Part shown: in pieces, positions 17,969-26,119 of the stretch
Numbering within the stretch: the first letter of the stretch is position 1
Layout: each line of letters opens with the position of its first letter
Assembly (NCBI RefSeq): GCF_900156345.1
Contig: NZ_FTPP01000001.1
Coordinates: 744,001 to 808,000 of the forward strand
Direction of reading: 5' to 3'
Length of the DNA: 64,000 bases
Source of the DNA: Pontibacter indicus
Lineage (GTDB): Bacteria > Bacteroidota > Bacteroidia > Cytophagales > Hymenobacteraceae
The notes under the pieces: model-generated
What the model was told of the DNA's origin: nothing
The model's database searches: none
Seen by the model: the letters and a program-made list of their open reading frames with translations, nothing else
Made by a program: the position numbers and the translations under genes

Positions 17969-19009
17969 TTAGGCTTCTACTTGTCGCTTGTTGAGTGAGT
18001 GCAGTACCTGGAGCACATGCTGCAGCATCTCCTCGCTCACATCCAGGTGCGTCACAAAGCGCACCATTTGCGGACCGAAGCTGGAGGCCCGTATACCTTG
18101 CTCACCCAAAGCGGCCACAAAATCAGCATCCTTATACCTGTCGTTGAGCTTGAAGATGACGATGTTGGTTTGTACGGGAAGCACAAAGTCTACATAATCC
18201 GCCTCGTTCAAAACGGCCTCCAGCTGCTTGGCTTTTGCGTGATCTTCGGCCAGGCGCTCCACATGATGATCGAGCGCATAGATGCCGGCTGCGGCCAGAT
18301 AACCACCTTGCCGGATGCCGCCACCCAAAACCTTCCGGATACGGCGTGATTTTTTAATGAAGTCTTTCTTGCCAAGCAGCAGCGAGCCTACGGGCGCGCC
18401 GAGTCCTTTGGAGAGGCAGATGGAAATGCTGTCGAAGTATTTTCCGTACTCCTGTGGGTTCTCACCTGAAGCAACCAGCGCATTGAACACGCGGGCTCCG
18501 TCCAGGTGCAGGGCGATGTCGTGGCGCTTGCATACCTCCGAAATGGCCGCGATCTCGGGCAAGGTATAGTAGGAGCCACCTCCTTTGTTGCAGGTGTTCT
18601 CCAGGGCAACCAATCGGGTAGGAGGGTAGTGGATATTGTCCGGACGGATGTGTGCCTCTACCTGCGCAGGCGTCATTTTGCCTCGCTCGCCTTGCACCAG
18701 TGCCACCGACGCCCCGGAGTTGAACATGATACCACCGCCTTCATACTGGTAAATGTGCGCCGTGATGTCGCAGATCACCTCCGTCATGGGTTCGGTGTGG
18801 GCCTTGATGGCGATCTGGTTGGTCATGGTGCCTGATGGGCAGAAAAGGCCGGCTTCCAGCCCGAAGAGGGTGGCAGCTTTCTGCTCCAGCGCGTTTATGG
18901 TCGGGTCTTCTTCGTACACGTCGTCGCCTACCTGGGCGGCAAACATAGCCTGCAGCATGGCCGGGGTGGGCTTGGTCACGGTGTCGGATCGGAGGTCTGT
19001 TATCGTCAT
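17969..19009 (-). CDS. ltaE: Low-specificity L-threonine aldolase
   Basis: 346 residues, the usual size. A PLP fold-type I enzyme that cleaves L-threonine or L-allo-threonine to glycine and acetaldehyde in the cytoplasm. The N-terminal DLRSDTVTKPTPAM, FCPSGTMTNQIAI (57-69), ALHLDGARVFNA (166-177) and the PLP lysine at about 201 (CLSKGLGAPVGS) are all conserved. It is preceded by the divergent small-protein gene at 19089 and has its own strong hairpin downstream. Confidence 0.95.
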   Translation of the reverse strand: MTITDLRSDTVTKPTPAMLQAMFAAQVGDDVYEEDPTINALEQKAATLFGLEAGLFCPSGTMTNQIAIKAHTEPMTEVICDITAHIYQYEGGGIMFNSGASVALVQGERGKMTPAQVEAHIRPDNIHYPPTRLVALENTCNKGGGSYYTLPEIAAISEVCKRHDIALHLDGARVFNALVASGENPQEYGKYFDSISICLSKGLGAPVGSLLLGKKDFIKKSRRIRKVLGGGIRQGGYLAAAGIYALDHHVERLAEDHAKAKQLEAVLNEADYVDFVLPVQTNIVIFKLNDRYKDADFVAALGEQGIRASSFGPQMVRFVTHLDVSEEMLQHVLQVLHSLNKRQVEA

Positions 19010-19055
19010 ATAGAATTTGATGCGGTAAATACTTTACTTTGTAAAAATAATAACT

Positions 19056-19063
19056 TACTTTTG
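19056..19063 (+). promoter_or_regulatory. Possible -7 element of the small conserved gene at 19089
   Basis: TACTTTTG matches TAnnTTTG 25 bases before the ATG. A TTTG at 19038-19041 might be the -33 element, but its 14-base spacing is short. Confidence 0.4.
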
Positions 19064-19088
19064 CCCTTCAAATTTAAATTTTGCAACG

Positions 19089-19271
19089 ATGGGAGTTACT
19101 AGACTTAAAAGAAAAGACCGTAAGAATAAGGCAAGAGCAAACAACAAGGTTGCCAGAATTAAGCAATTGTTGTTGACACCAGTTATCAAGAACGTGGACA
19201 TGGACGAGCTGCGTGCTCAGTTCGGTGAAGCGCCAAAGAACAAGAAGGAAGAAGAAGCTTCTGCTGAGTAG
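19089..19271 (+). CDS. Small conserved basic protein
   Basis: 60 residues starting MGVTRLKRKDRKNKARANNK. It is strongly basic in the first half, with a hydrophobic middle (VARIKQLLLTPVIKNVDMDEL) and an acidic Lys/Glu tail. It has a promoter-like element, an ATG and its own terminator, so it is very probably expressed. Short proteins of this appearance seem common in Cytophagales, but I know no name for them. The charge pattern resembles ribosome- or RNA-associated small proteins; that is inference only. Confidence 0.75.
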   Translation: MGVTRLKRKDRKNKARANNKVARIKQLLLTPVIKNVDMDELRAQFGEAPKNKKEEEASAE

Positions 19272-19298
19272 TCTTATACGGCAAAGTAAAACCATCTG

Positions 19299-19336
19299 CC
19301 TGCCAACGCTGTGAAAGCTTCGGTTGGCGGGTTTTG
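19299..19336 (+). terminator. First terminator of the small basic gene
   Basis: Stem CTGCCAAC / GTTGGCGG (one G-U pair) with a 15-nt loop, followed by GTTTTG, 28 bases past the stop. Confidence 0.6.
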
Positions 19337-19346
19337 AAAAGACTTC

Positions 19347-19380
19347 AAAGTGTGCTTGCACCAGCAGGCACGCTTTTTTT
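19347..19380. terminator. Bidirectional terminator between small gene and phosphodiesterase
   Basis: 12-bp stem AAAGTGTGCTTG / CAGGCACGCTTT with G-U pairs and a T-run on the plus strand. It reaches the stop codon of the convergent phosphodiesterase. Confidence 0.7.
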
Positions 19381-19876
19381 ATGCCCTTTTGCCTAGCTCA
19401 ATCACTTGCAGGTCACGCACCTGGCCATCCTCAATCGAGAAGCGCATCATGGTGCGCACCTGGTGGAAGCCGTGCCGGCCAGCCGCACCCGGGTTCAAAT
19501 GGAGCAGGTTGTTAAGGCTTTTATCCGGCATTACTTTCAGAATGTGCGAATGCCCTGTTATAAAGAGCCCCGGTGGGTTGGTTTTGATTTCCTGCCGGAT
19601 GTCGGGGTGATACTTGCCCGGGTAGCCGCCGATGTGTGTCATCAGCACGTCCAGCCCGTTGGCTTCAAAGCGTAACACTTTGGGGTATAGAACCCGGATG
19701 TCCTGCCCGTCGATGTTGCCGTACACGCCCCGGAGGGGGGCCACCTCGCTGAGCCGCTCTGCTACTTTGGCTGTGCCGAAATCACCGGCATGCCAGATCT
19801 CGTCCCGTCCAGCCAGGTGCCGGAGGATTTGATCATCAACATAGTCGTGCGTATCAGAGAGGAGGCCAATTTTCAT
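19379..19876 (-). CDS. YfcE/MJ0936-type metallophosphodiesterase
   Basis: 165 residues with all metal motifs of the calcineurin-like phosphodiesterase fold: LLSDTHDY (5-12), HAGDFG (29-34), GNIDG (53-57), MTHIGG (79-84) and ITGHSHI (105-111). Family members hydrolyse phosphodiesters such as bis-pNPP in vitro, and natural substrates are poorly known. It lacks a signal peptide, so it is cytoplasmic. It lies head-to-tail with pyrE (57 bases apart) and may be co-transcribed with it. Confidence 0.9.
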   Translation of the reverse strand: MKIGLLSDTHDYVDDQILRHLAGRDEIWHAGDFGTAKVAERLSEVAPLRGVYGNIDGQDIRVLYPKVLRFEANGLDVLMTHIGGYPGKYHPDIRQEIKTNPPGLFITGHSHILKVMPDKSLNNLLHLNPGAAGRHGFHQVRTMMRFSIEDGQVRDLQVIELGKRA

Positions 19877-19932
19877 GCTATACCTTTAAAAAGGATATTG
19901 TCCTTTGTCCAAAAGTCCTTTGTCTCAAAAAT

Positions 19933-20571
19933 CTATACCTTCCAGGTTTCCGGCGATTGGCGCCATTTTGCCAAGGTTGGCAGAGCCGACTCCGGTATGT
20001 AACCATTCTGCATGGCGGCTTCGGTCAGCGCCTGGTAATCGCTCAGGCAGTGCAGGGCTATACCTGCTTCTTCAAAATTCTTCTGTGCCACTGCAAAGCC
20101 ATAGGTGAAAATAGCGGCCATCCCGACCACGTTACCGCCTGCGGAGCGCACGGCCTCTGCCGCTTTCAGCGAGCTGCCGCCTGTCGAGATCAGGTCCTCT
20201 ACCATCACCACTTTCTGGCCCGGGATCAGCTTGCCTTCGATCTGGTTAGCCATGCCATGACTTTTCGGCTGGGGACGTACATAGAGGAAGGGCATTTCGA
20301 GCAGATCGGCCACCAGAGCACCCTGCGCTATACCTGCCGTGGCAACGCCGGCGATGGCTTCGGCCTCCGGAAAGTTCTGTTTGATCATTTCGGCCAATTG
20401 CTGCTTGATGTAGCTGCGAATGTGCGGAAAGGACAGGGTAACGCGGTTGTCGCAGTAAATGGGCGAATTCCAGCCGGAACTCCACTTAAAGGGCTGTTCC
20501 GGTCTCAATTTCACGGCCTCTGTCTCCAACAGAAAAGAGGCAACCTGATGTGCTGTGGTCTGATTATCCAT
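19933..20571 (-). CDS. pyrE: Orotate phosphoribosyltransferase
   Basis: 212 residues from the ATG at 20571, matching the usual 213; the frame is open further upstream but without homology. It transfers phosphoribose from PRPP to orotate in pyrimidine synthesis. The PRPP-binding motif VVMVEDLISTGGS is at 121-133, and KWSSGWNSPIYCDNR and VATAGIAQGAL fit the family. The last codons AAG GTA TAG are formed by a copy of the AGGTATA heptamer, giving the C-terminus KV. Confidence 0.95.
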   Translation of the reverse strand: MDNQTTAHQVASFLLETEAVKLRPEQPFKWSSGWNSPIYCDNRVTLSFPHIRSYIKQQLAEMIKQNFPEAEAIAGVATAGIAQGALVADLLEMPFLYVRPQPKSHGMANQIEGKLIPGQKVVMVEDLISTGGSSLKAAEAVRSAGGNVVGMAAIFTYGFAVAQKNFEEAGIALHCLSDYQALTEAAMQNGYIPESALPTLAKWRQSPETWKV

Positions 20572-20680
20572 GGCCGAATTTAAGAAATATTTCCCCTTTT
20601 TACCGACCTGTATTTTCTTTGCAGCGAAATATTGATTGATTTGTGTAAATTTCAAGCCTGATACACGAGCACCTTTCCCT

Positions 20681-21361
20681 ATGAACGTTTTCATTAACGA
20701 TATTCCGCTTATCATCAAAAAGTCAAACGAGAAGGTATACCGTCATCACTACGACCTGGTGCTCGATGCCGAAAACCACTTCACGTCCAAGAGTCTGGTA
20801 GGCGATGTGCTCATCAAACGGGCCGATCCGCTGTTGATCGACCGCATCGTGCGCCTGATGGAGGTGAAAAAGCTCAAGAAACTCAACTCCCTTACGCTGG
20901 TTGCCAACAAGAAAAAGCAGCTGATAGAGCATCTCAAAGATCAATTCAAGATCGTGAAGGCCGGCGGCGGACTGGTGCTGAAAGACGACAAAATTCTGAT
21001 GATCTACCGCCTTGGCGTTTGGGATTTGCCAAAAGGAAAACTGAACAAAGGCGAAAAGGTACAGGATGGAGCCGTACGCGAGGTAGAGGAGGAGTGCAAC
21101 ATCAAGGTAGAAGTGCTGAGCAAGCTGCCCAAAACCTGGCACTCCTATGCTTTCAAAGGCAAAAAGATTCTCAAGAAAACCAGCTGGTACCTGATGGCTT
21201 GTACCGACGACAGCCTGATGAAGCCGCAAGCAGAGGAGTTTATTGAAGAAGTGCGCTGGATGACGCCGGAAGAAGCCTTTGAAGTGTTACCCAAAGCCTA
21301 TACCTCCATTGCCTTTATTGTGCGGGAATATCTCCAATCTCTGAAATCCGGAAAGGTATAA
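20681..21361 (+). CDS. Nudix hydrolase with N-terminal extension
   Basis: 226 residues from the ATG at 20681. The Nudix box GKLNKGEKVQDGAVREVEEE lies at about 119-138, in a domain from about 92 on. The first 90 residues form a separate conserved-looking extension (MNVFINDIPLIIKK, later VRLMEVKKLKKLNSLTLVAN) of unknown role. Nudix enzymes hydrolyse nucleoside diphosphates linked to another moiety, and the substrate cannot be told. Its last 47 bases overlap the 3' end of coaD on the other strand. The stop is supplied by AAG GTA TAA, an AGGTATA copy. Confidence 0.88.
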   Translation: MNVFINDIPLIIKKSNEKVYRHHYDLVLDAENHFTSKSLVGDVLIKRADPLLIDRIVRLMEVKKLKKLNSLTLVANKKKQLIEHLKDQFKIVKAGGGLVLKDDKILMIYRLGVWDLPKGKLNKGEKVQDGAVREVEEECNIKVEVLSKLPKTWHSYAFKGKKILKKTSWYLMACTDDSLMKPQAEEFIEEVRWMTPEEAFEVLPKAYTSIAFIVREYLQSLKSGKV

Positions 21362-21794
21362 AATCATCTACGTTGCCACCGAAGCGGTGAATCTCGCGGA
21401 TGATGGTCGAGCTGATGGCCGCCAGAGCTGGTGAAGTGATCAGGAATACTGTCTCCAGTTCGGGATTAATATGGCGGTTTGCCTGCGCAATCGTGTTCTC
21501 GTATTCAAAATCGGTGGTGTTGCGCAGGCCGCGCAGTAAAAAAGTGGCCCCCACTTCGCGTGCAAATTCTGCCGTCAGCCCCTTATAAGCCTCTGCGCGA
21601 ATGTGCGGCTGGTCCTTAAATATCCCATTGATCACCTCCACCATTTTGTCCACCGGAATGTAGCGCTGCTTGCTGCTGTTATTGCCGATGGCGATGATGA
21701 TCTCATCAAACATTTTTGAACCGCGCATCACCACGTCCAGGTGGCCATTGGTAAATGGGTCAAACGATCCGGGGAAAATAGCGGTTCTTTTCAT
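21315..21794 (-). CDS. coaD: Pantetheine-phosphate adenylyltransferase
   Basis: 159 residues. It transfers AMP to 4'-phosphopantetheine in coenzyme A synthesis. The nucleotidyltransferase motif reads TNGH (FPGSFDPFTNGHLDVV, 7-22), with LLRGLRNTTDFEYE near 86 and ISSTIIREI near 126. Its 3' end overlaps the convergent Nudix gene by 47 bases. In many Bacteroidota coaD follows rsmD and a DUF3822 gene; here the DUF3822 gene is upstream but no rsmD lies between. Confidence 0.95.
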   Translation of the reverse strand: MKRTAIFPGSFDPFTNGHLDVVMRGSKMFDEIIIAIGNNSSKQRYIPVDKMVEVINGIFKDQPHIRAEAYKGLTAEFAREVGATFLLRGLRNTTDFEYENTIAQANRHINPELETVFLITSPALAAISSTIIREIHRFGGNVDDFIPFRISEIGDIPAQ

Positions 21795-21800
21795 GTTGGA

Positions 21801-21835
21801 GTTAGTGATTGAGTGATTGAGCGAATGAGTGAGTT
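21801..21835. repeat. Left arm of imperfect inverted repeat (GAGTGATT/GAATGAGT type)
   Basis: Low-complexity sequence built of GAGTGATT and GAATGAGTGAG words just upstream of coaD. Its reverse complement recurs imperfectly at 21971-22004, enclosing about 135 bases that hold no gene. Confidence 0.6.
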
Positions 21836-21970
21836 GAGAGAATTGCTGATTGTATATTACTGTTTGTTAGCGAGTATGTTTTTTTCGCTACCTGAGTTGT
21901 AGTGATTAAGTGCCTGCTTAACGAATGTCGTCATGGGCTACCTTATTAGATAATCATGAATGATTTTAAT

Positions 21971-22004
21971 AATCACTAAATCACTCATTCACTCACTCAT
22001 TCGC
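21971..22004. repeat. Right arm of the same imperfect inverted repeat
   Basis: AATCACTAAATCACTCATTC-type sequence, the inverted counterpart of 21801-21835. It supplies the stop codon of the DUF3822 gene (TGA within GAATGAGTGAG on the minus strand). Confidence 0.6.
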
Positions 22005-22884
22005 AAAAGTGTAAGCTGAAGAGTTCGAAGTATCGGTGTTCGAACAGGTCGTCGTATTTGTAGCTGTAGCCTACATCGGCGGGGCGCTTGCCAAACTTGA
22101 CCTGGCGGATGTACTTTTTGAGCATGTTGAAGAGGCCGGAGTCTGGGGTGATGTCGCCCCAGGCAGTAATGGTCTCCTGCTCGGGGTTCATCTTCTGCTC
22201 CTGCATCACAAAAATGACAAAGTAGATGAAGTCCTCCGGGCTCAGGTAATGGAACACGTTGCAGAACTGCAGCCCGTTTTCGTCTACGACGAGCACCGTT
22301 ACGTAATTGCGCTCCACATAAACGTGCATCGTACGACCCGCCTTTCTATCCGATTGGAGCAGCAGGCTCCTGATCAGGGCGCTGGTCTGGTGCATGAAAC
22401 GGACGTTCCGCTCCGGGAAAAGGCTTTGAGCCATGCGGTAAAGCACACCGTCGATGGCGAAAATGTTCACAGCATCCAGTCCGAAGGTGCGGTTATGAAG
22501 AATGACGTGCTGCTGCGGGTCGAGGGTGCTGTGCAGGCGCAGGTAGTCCTCCTGGTGCGCCGGGTCGAAGAGCGTTTCCGGCACGAGCGTGAAAAACTGG
22601 TTGCTGATGCTGATGCGGATGTCCAGCCAGCGCTGTTCCTGCAAGATCGGGCTCTGGTCAGCGATCAGGCGCAATTGCTCGGCAATCTGCAGCGGCGTGA
22701 ACACTGTGATCAGCTCGTAGTCTTCCAGCGCCACAAACTTGTTACGCTCCACATCTACCACGGCCAGGCGCATGGCTTTGGAATTGAGGGCCATGTACAG
22801 GTTGCAGTTGCCAGCCTGCGAAAGCTGAAAAGCCTCATCGTGCAGTTGATATGCCAGCCGAAAGTGCGTGTTGATGGTATTCAA
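21997..22884 (-). CDS. DUF3822 family protein
   Basis: 295 residues without signal peptide or membrane segments. Size, N-terminus (HFRLAYQLHDEAFQLSQAGNC region) and position next to coaD match the Bacteroidota DUF3822 family, which is typically linked to rsmD and coaD. The function is unknown; the alternating strand-helix pattern and the VYVERNYVTVLVVDENGL stretch recall actin/HSP70-like ATPase halves, but this is speculation. The last residues (HFCE) and the stop fall in a low-complexity repeat. Confidence 0.8.
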   Translation of the reverse strand: MNTINTHFRLAYQLHDEAFQLSQAGNCNLYMALNSKAMRLAVVDVERNKFVALEDYELITVFTPLQIAEQLRLIADQSPILQEQRWLDIRISISNQFFTLVPETLFDPAHQEDYLRLHSTLDPQQHVILHNRTFGLDAVNIFAIDGVLYRMAQSLFPERNVRFMHQTSALIRSLLLQSDRKAGRTMHVYVERNYVTVLVVDENGLQFCNVFHYLSPEDFIYFVIFVMQEQKMNPEQETITAWGDITPDSGLFNMLKKYIRQVKFGKRPADVGYSYKYDDLFEHRYFELFSLHFCE

Positions 22885-22949
22885 GGTATAGGAGCTCCGT
22901 GTAATGCTATATTGTGCTATGCAAGTATACTAAAAATATAGTAAAAGGA

Positions 22950-23438
22950 TCATGCCTGCACGAAGCGATGTGGCAATCCGAACAGATCGTCCAGCGAAAA
23001 AAGGTAATGGAGTACGCTGTGCTTGTTTGCCAGCGGAATCTCCCGGATCTGGTTCAAGCTCAGAAAAGCGACTTCTTCGATGAGTTGCTGTCCCTCGCCT
23101 GCTTCCGGGTCCATACCTGTCACCAGTTCACCACCCGTCACTTCCAGCTCAAAGAACAACTCCACGGCTTGTAGCGGCTCTTCCAGAAACTCGTTGACAA
23201 ACAGGAAGCGCTTTACTTTGGACTGCAGACCAGTTTCTTCCAGTACTTCCCGTACCAGGCACGCTTCAACGGTTTCACCATACTGCAGTCCGCCGCCGGG
23301 TGGTGCCCAGAAAGCGTCGTTGTTGAGCGTGGGTTGGTGGCGAACGAGTAAAAGCTTGTCGTCCTGCAGACAAATGCCGCACACGCGCAGCCTTACTTTG
23401 CCGGCATAGGCCTCGGCATTGGGGTTTAGTGTGTTCAT
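22950..23438 (-). CDS. Nudix hydrolase
   Basis: 162 residues. The Nudix box GGLQYGETVEACLVREVLEE begins at about residue 49 and is complete. The N-terminus KVRLRVCGICLQDDKLLLVRH is typical of ADP-ribose or nucleotide-sugar type Nudix proteins, but the substrate is unassigned. It diverges from the thioesterase gene with about 40 bases between starts. Confidence 0.9.
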   Translation of the reverse strand: MNTLNPNAEAYAGKVRLRVCGICLQDDKLLLVRHQPTLNNDAFWAPPGGGLQYGETVEACLVREVLEETGLQSKVKRFLFVNEFLEEPLQAVELFFELEVTGGELVTGMDPEAGEGQQLIEEVAFLSLNQIREIPLANKHSVLHYLFSLDDLFGLPHRFVQA

Positions 23439-23477
23439 GTTTGCGATAGCGAGGTATAGGTGGTAAATTTACGAAAT

Positions 23478-23942
23478 ATGATTCAGAGCTATAACCCCGA
23501 TTTTCGGGCTGATATAAAAGAGAAGCTGGAGCGCCAGGAGTTTATGAAGCTCATGGGCTTTGAGGTAACTAAAATTGAAGAGGGCAGGGTAGAGGGCGAG
23601 CTCCTGCTGGAGCAGAAGCACAAACAGCATAAGGGCTTTGCCCACGGTGGCGTCATCGCCACGCTGGCCGATATTGTGGCGGGTTTCGCTGCCGCGAGCC
23701 TGGTGCCGAAGGGCCACCATGTGGTCACGGCCGAACTTAAGGTGTCCTACTTCCACCCGGGCGTGGGCGACAAACTGCTGGCCAAAGGGTTCGTGCTGAA
23801 GCAGGGCCGCAAGCTCAATTTCTGCGAGGCCGAGGTATACGTGGTGAAAGGAGAGCAGGAACCGCTGCTGATCGCCAAAGCCAGCGCCTCCATGGCCAAC
23901 ATTACACCCGAGGATTTGGAAGGTAGAAAGGTAGAAAGTTAA
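23478..23942 (+). CDS. PaaI-type hotdog thioesterase
   Basis: 154 residues from the ATG at 23478. The hotdog-fold motif HGGVIATLADIVAGFAA (about 55-71) with its catalytic acid is intact, followed by TAELKVSYFHPG. Members hydrolyse acyl-CoA thioesters such as phenylacetyl-CoA, and the substrate is not predictable here. The C-terminal residues (EGRKVES) are encoded by a purine-rich intergenic-type repeat, so the original end of the gene may have been altered. Confidence 0.88.
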   Translation: MIQSYNPDFRADIKEKLERQEFMKLMGFEVTKIEEGRVEGELLLEQKHKQHKGFAHGGVIATLADIVAGFAAASLVPKGHHVVTAELKVSYFHPGVGDKLLAKGFVLKQGRKLNFCEAEVYVVKGEQEPLLIAKASASMANITPEDLEGRKVES

Positions 23943-23946
23943 AAAG
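23919..23946. repeat. Left arm of purine-rich inverted repeat
   Basis: GGTAGAAAGGTAGAAAGTT-type sequence that includes the thioesterase stop. TAGAAAGTTAAAAAG (23932-23946) is repeated exactly, inverted, at 24088-24102. Confidence 0.6.
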
Positions 23947-24087
23947 GTATAATTTGTTAATGTAGAGGTTTCCGACCCGGATGTCATGTTACAAACTATG
24001 ATTTTAGCAGGTTGCGGATCTTCTCTCATTACGCTCAATTTTCTACACCCAAAACTTTCAAACACCTCTAACTTTCTAACTCCTAAA

Positions 24088-24106
24088 CTTTTTAACTTTC
24101 TAACTT
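24088..24106. repeat. Right arm of purine/pyrimidine inverted repeat
   Basis: CTTTTTAACTTTCTAACTT just before the helicase start, the inverted match of 23932-23946. Related CTAACTTTCTAACT words fill 24040-24087 and reappear at 28870-28920. Confidence 0.6.
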
Positions 24107-24111
24107 AAAAT

Positions 24112-25518
24112 ATGCGTCCAGTAGAGGCACTTAGAACAAGTTTTCCGTTTGAGCCTACCCAGGACCAGGCGCGGCTTTTTGCCAAGCTTGACGAATTTAT
24201 AGCGGATACCGTATCCGAAAAATCGGTTTTTCTGCTCAAGGGCTTTGCCGGTACGGGCAAGACCACGGTCGTTACCTCGCTGGTGAAGATTTTGCGCACC
24301 TTCGGGTATAAGTATGTGCTGCTGGCACCAACAGGCCGCGCGGCCAAGGTGATGGCCTCCTACAGCGGTCGCAAGGCTTTTACCATTCACAAAAAAATCT
24401 ATCGGCAGACGGCCAATCCCTATTCCGAAGGGCTTTCCTTCACCCGTATGCCCAACAAGGCGGACAAGACCTTTTACATCGTGGACGAGTCCTCCATGAT
24501 TTCGGATGACAGTGGTTTTGGGCAGAACGGCTTGCTGCAGGACCTGATGGGCTATGTGTTCGAGAACAAGAGCAACAAACTCCTGCTCATCGGCGACACG
24601 GCCCAGCTGCCGCCCGTTAACCAGACCCTGAGCCCGGCGCTCAATGCCGATTACCTGAGAAGCAACTTTCGCTGCCAGGTTCACGAACTCGAGCTGCGTC
24701 AGGTGATGCGCCAGGCGGAAGCATCGGGTATACTTATGAACGCCACCCAACTGCGCAACCAACTGCAGGGCGACAAGCCCGATATTAAGCTGCACACTAA
24801 AGGCTGGCGCGACATCTACCGCATGACGGGCGATAAGCTCGAAGACGGCCTGCGTTATGCTTACGATAAGTTTGGGGTAGAGAATTCTATCGTGATCTGC
24901 CGCTCCAACAAGTCTGCCAACCTCTACAACCAGCACATCCGGCGCCAGATCTTCTTTTCGGAGGACGAAATAGGCGTGGGGGACTACCTGATGATCGTGC
25001 GCAACAACTATTTCTGGCTGCCCAAGGAGTCGAATATCGGTTTCATGGCCAACGGCGATTTTGTGGAGATCACCAAGATCATCCGGTACGAGGACATGTA
25101 CGACATGCGTTTTGCCGATGTACGCGTGCGATTCGTTGACTACCCGGAAGAAGAAGAGCTGGAAGTGAAGATCATGCTCGACACGCTATATACCGATGCG
25201 CCTGCCCTACCTGCTGAGCAGAACAAGAAGCTGTACGACGCGGTGCTGCAGGATTACGCGGACATTAAAAACAAACGGGAGCGCTCCAAGGAGATGAAGC
25301 AGAACCCATACCTGAATGCACTGCAAGTGAAGTTTGCCTACGCGCTCACCTGCCACAAGGCGCAGGGTGGTCAGTGGAAGGCGGTATTCGTGGACCAGGG
25401 ATTTCTGAAGGATGACATGGTGAACGAGGAATTTGCGCGCTGGCTCTATACGGCACTCACCCGCTCGTCTGATGAGCTATACCTGCTGAACTTTAGCAAG
25501 CAACTATTGGTTGACTGA
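24112..25518 (+). CDS. RecD/Dda-like SF1B DNA helicase
   Basis: 468 residues. A superfamily 1 helicase: Walker A GFAGTGKTT (about 44-52), Walker B YIVDESSM, motif III LLIGDTAQLPPV, motif V TCHKAQGGQW and motif VI LYTALTRS. It is a stand-alone single-polypeptide enzyme, too short for RecD2 with its N-terminal extension and closer to T4 Dda-like bacterial helicases. It probably unwinds DNA 5' to 3' in repair or replication restart. The start follows a 70-base pyrimidine-rich repeat tract, which is unusual for a promoter region. Confidence 0.88.
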   Translation: MRPVEALRTSFPFEPTQDQARLFAKLDEFIADTVSEKSVFLLKGFAGTGKTTVVTSLVKILRTFGYKYVLLAPTGRAAKVMASYSGRKAFTIHKKIYRQTANPYSEGLSFTRMPNKADKTFYIVDESSMISDDSGFGQNGLLQDLMGYVFENKSNKLLLIGDTAQLPPVNQTLSPALNADYLRSNFRCQVHELELRQVMRQAEASGILMNATQLRNQLQGDKPDIKLHTKGWRDIYRMTGDKLEDGLRYAYDKFGVENSIVICRSNKSANLYNQHIRRQIFFSEDEIGVGDYLMIVRNNYFWLPKESNIGFMANGDFVEITKIIRYEDMYDMRFADVRVRFVDYPEEEELEVKIMLDTLYTDAPALPAEQNKKLYDAVLQDYADIKNKRERSKEMKQNPYLNALQVKFAYALTCHKAQGGQWKAVFVDQGFLKDDMVNEEFARWLYTALTRSSDELYLLNFSKQLLVD

Positions 25519-25597
25519 TATATTTGGATGTCTTACCAAAACCTTGGAACTTAACAACAGACAAACCGTAACAGCAATAGCTAAACCCTTTATACGT

Positions 25598-26044
25598 ATG
25601 AAAAAATTAATCCTGTCTTTTGCAATGGCGGCGCTGGTAGCCGGTGGTGCCGTAGCACAGCAAGGTCCTGCCAAGCAAACAGCCGCACCGCAGGCACAGG
25701 CCAAATCAGGTCCTGCCATTACATTCAATGCAACGGAGCACAATTTTGGTGACATTGCGCAGGGCGATGTGGTGGAGCATACCTTCACCTTCACTAACAC
25801 AGGTACGCAGCCGCTCATCATCGACCGCGTGGACGTAACATGTGGTTGTACTTCCCCTGACTGGACGAAAGAAGCGGTAATGCCAGGCAAGACTGGCTTT
25901 GTAAAAGCCAAGTATAACAGCGCCGGCCGTATGGGGCAGCAGAAAAAAGCCATCACGGTACACTCGAACACAGGTGAGCCAACCTATGTTTACATCGTCA
26001 CCAACATCAAAGAGAAGTCAGCTTCATCTGCGAAAGCACAGTAA
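25598..26044 (+). CDS. DUF1573 secreted protein
   Basis: 148 residues from the ATG at 25598, chosen because MKKLILSFAMAALVAGGAVAQ forms a clear signal peptide; the upstream frame begins with TTG inside the helicase end. After an Ala/Gln-rich linker comes the DUF1573 (ASH-like immunoglobulin fold) domain with HNFGDIAQGDVVEHTFTFTN and the conserved DVTCGCTSPDW. Such proteins are abundant in Bacteroidota and are periplasmic or surface-located. Their role is unknown. The gene has its own terminator. Confidence 0.9.
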   Translation: MKKLILSFAMAALVAGGAVAQQGPAKQTAAPQAQAKSGPAITFNATEHNFGDIAQGDVVEHTFTFTNTGTQPLIIDRVDVTCGCTSPDWTKEAVMPGKTGFVKAKYNSAGRMGQQKKAITVHSNTGEPTYVYIVTNIKEKSASSAKAQ

Positions 26045-26065
26045 CGTTTGCTATACCTATAAACG

Positions 26066-26098
26066 AAAGGCTCCCGGTTATCTGCCTGGAGCCTTTTT
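26066..26098 (+). terminator. Terminator of the DUF1573 gene
   Basis: 9-bp stem AAAGGCTCC / GGAGCCTTT with a 13-nt loop followed by TTTTTG, 22 bases past the stop. Confidence 0.85.
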
Positions 26099-26119
26099 GC
26101 TTTAGAGCGTTCCTATACC

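Noticed and set aside
22036-22941. 301-codon plus-strand frame opposite DUF3822
   Set aside because: Val/His/Glu-rich mirror of the minus-strand gene; DUF3822 has family support and the shadow has none.
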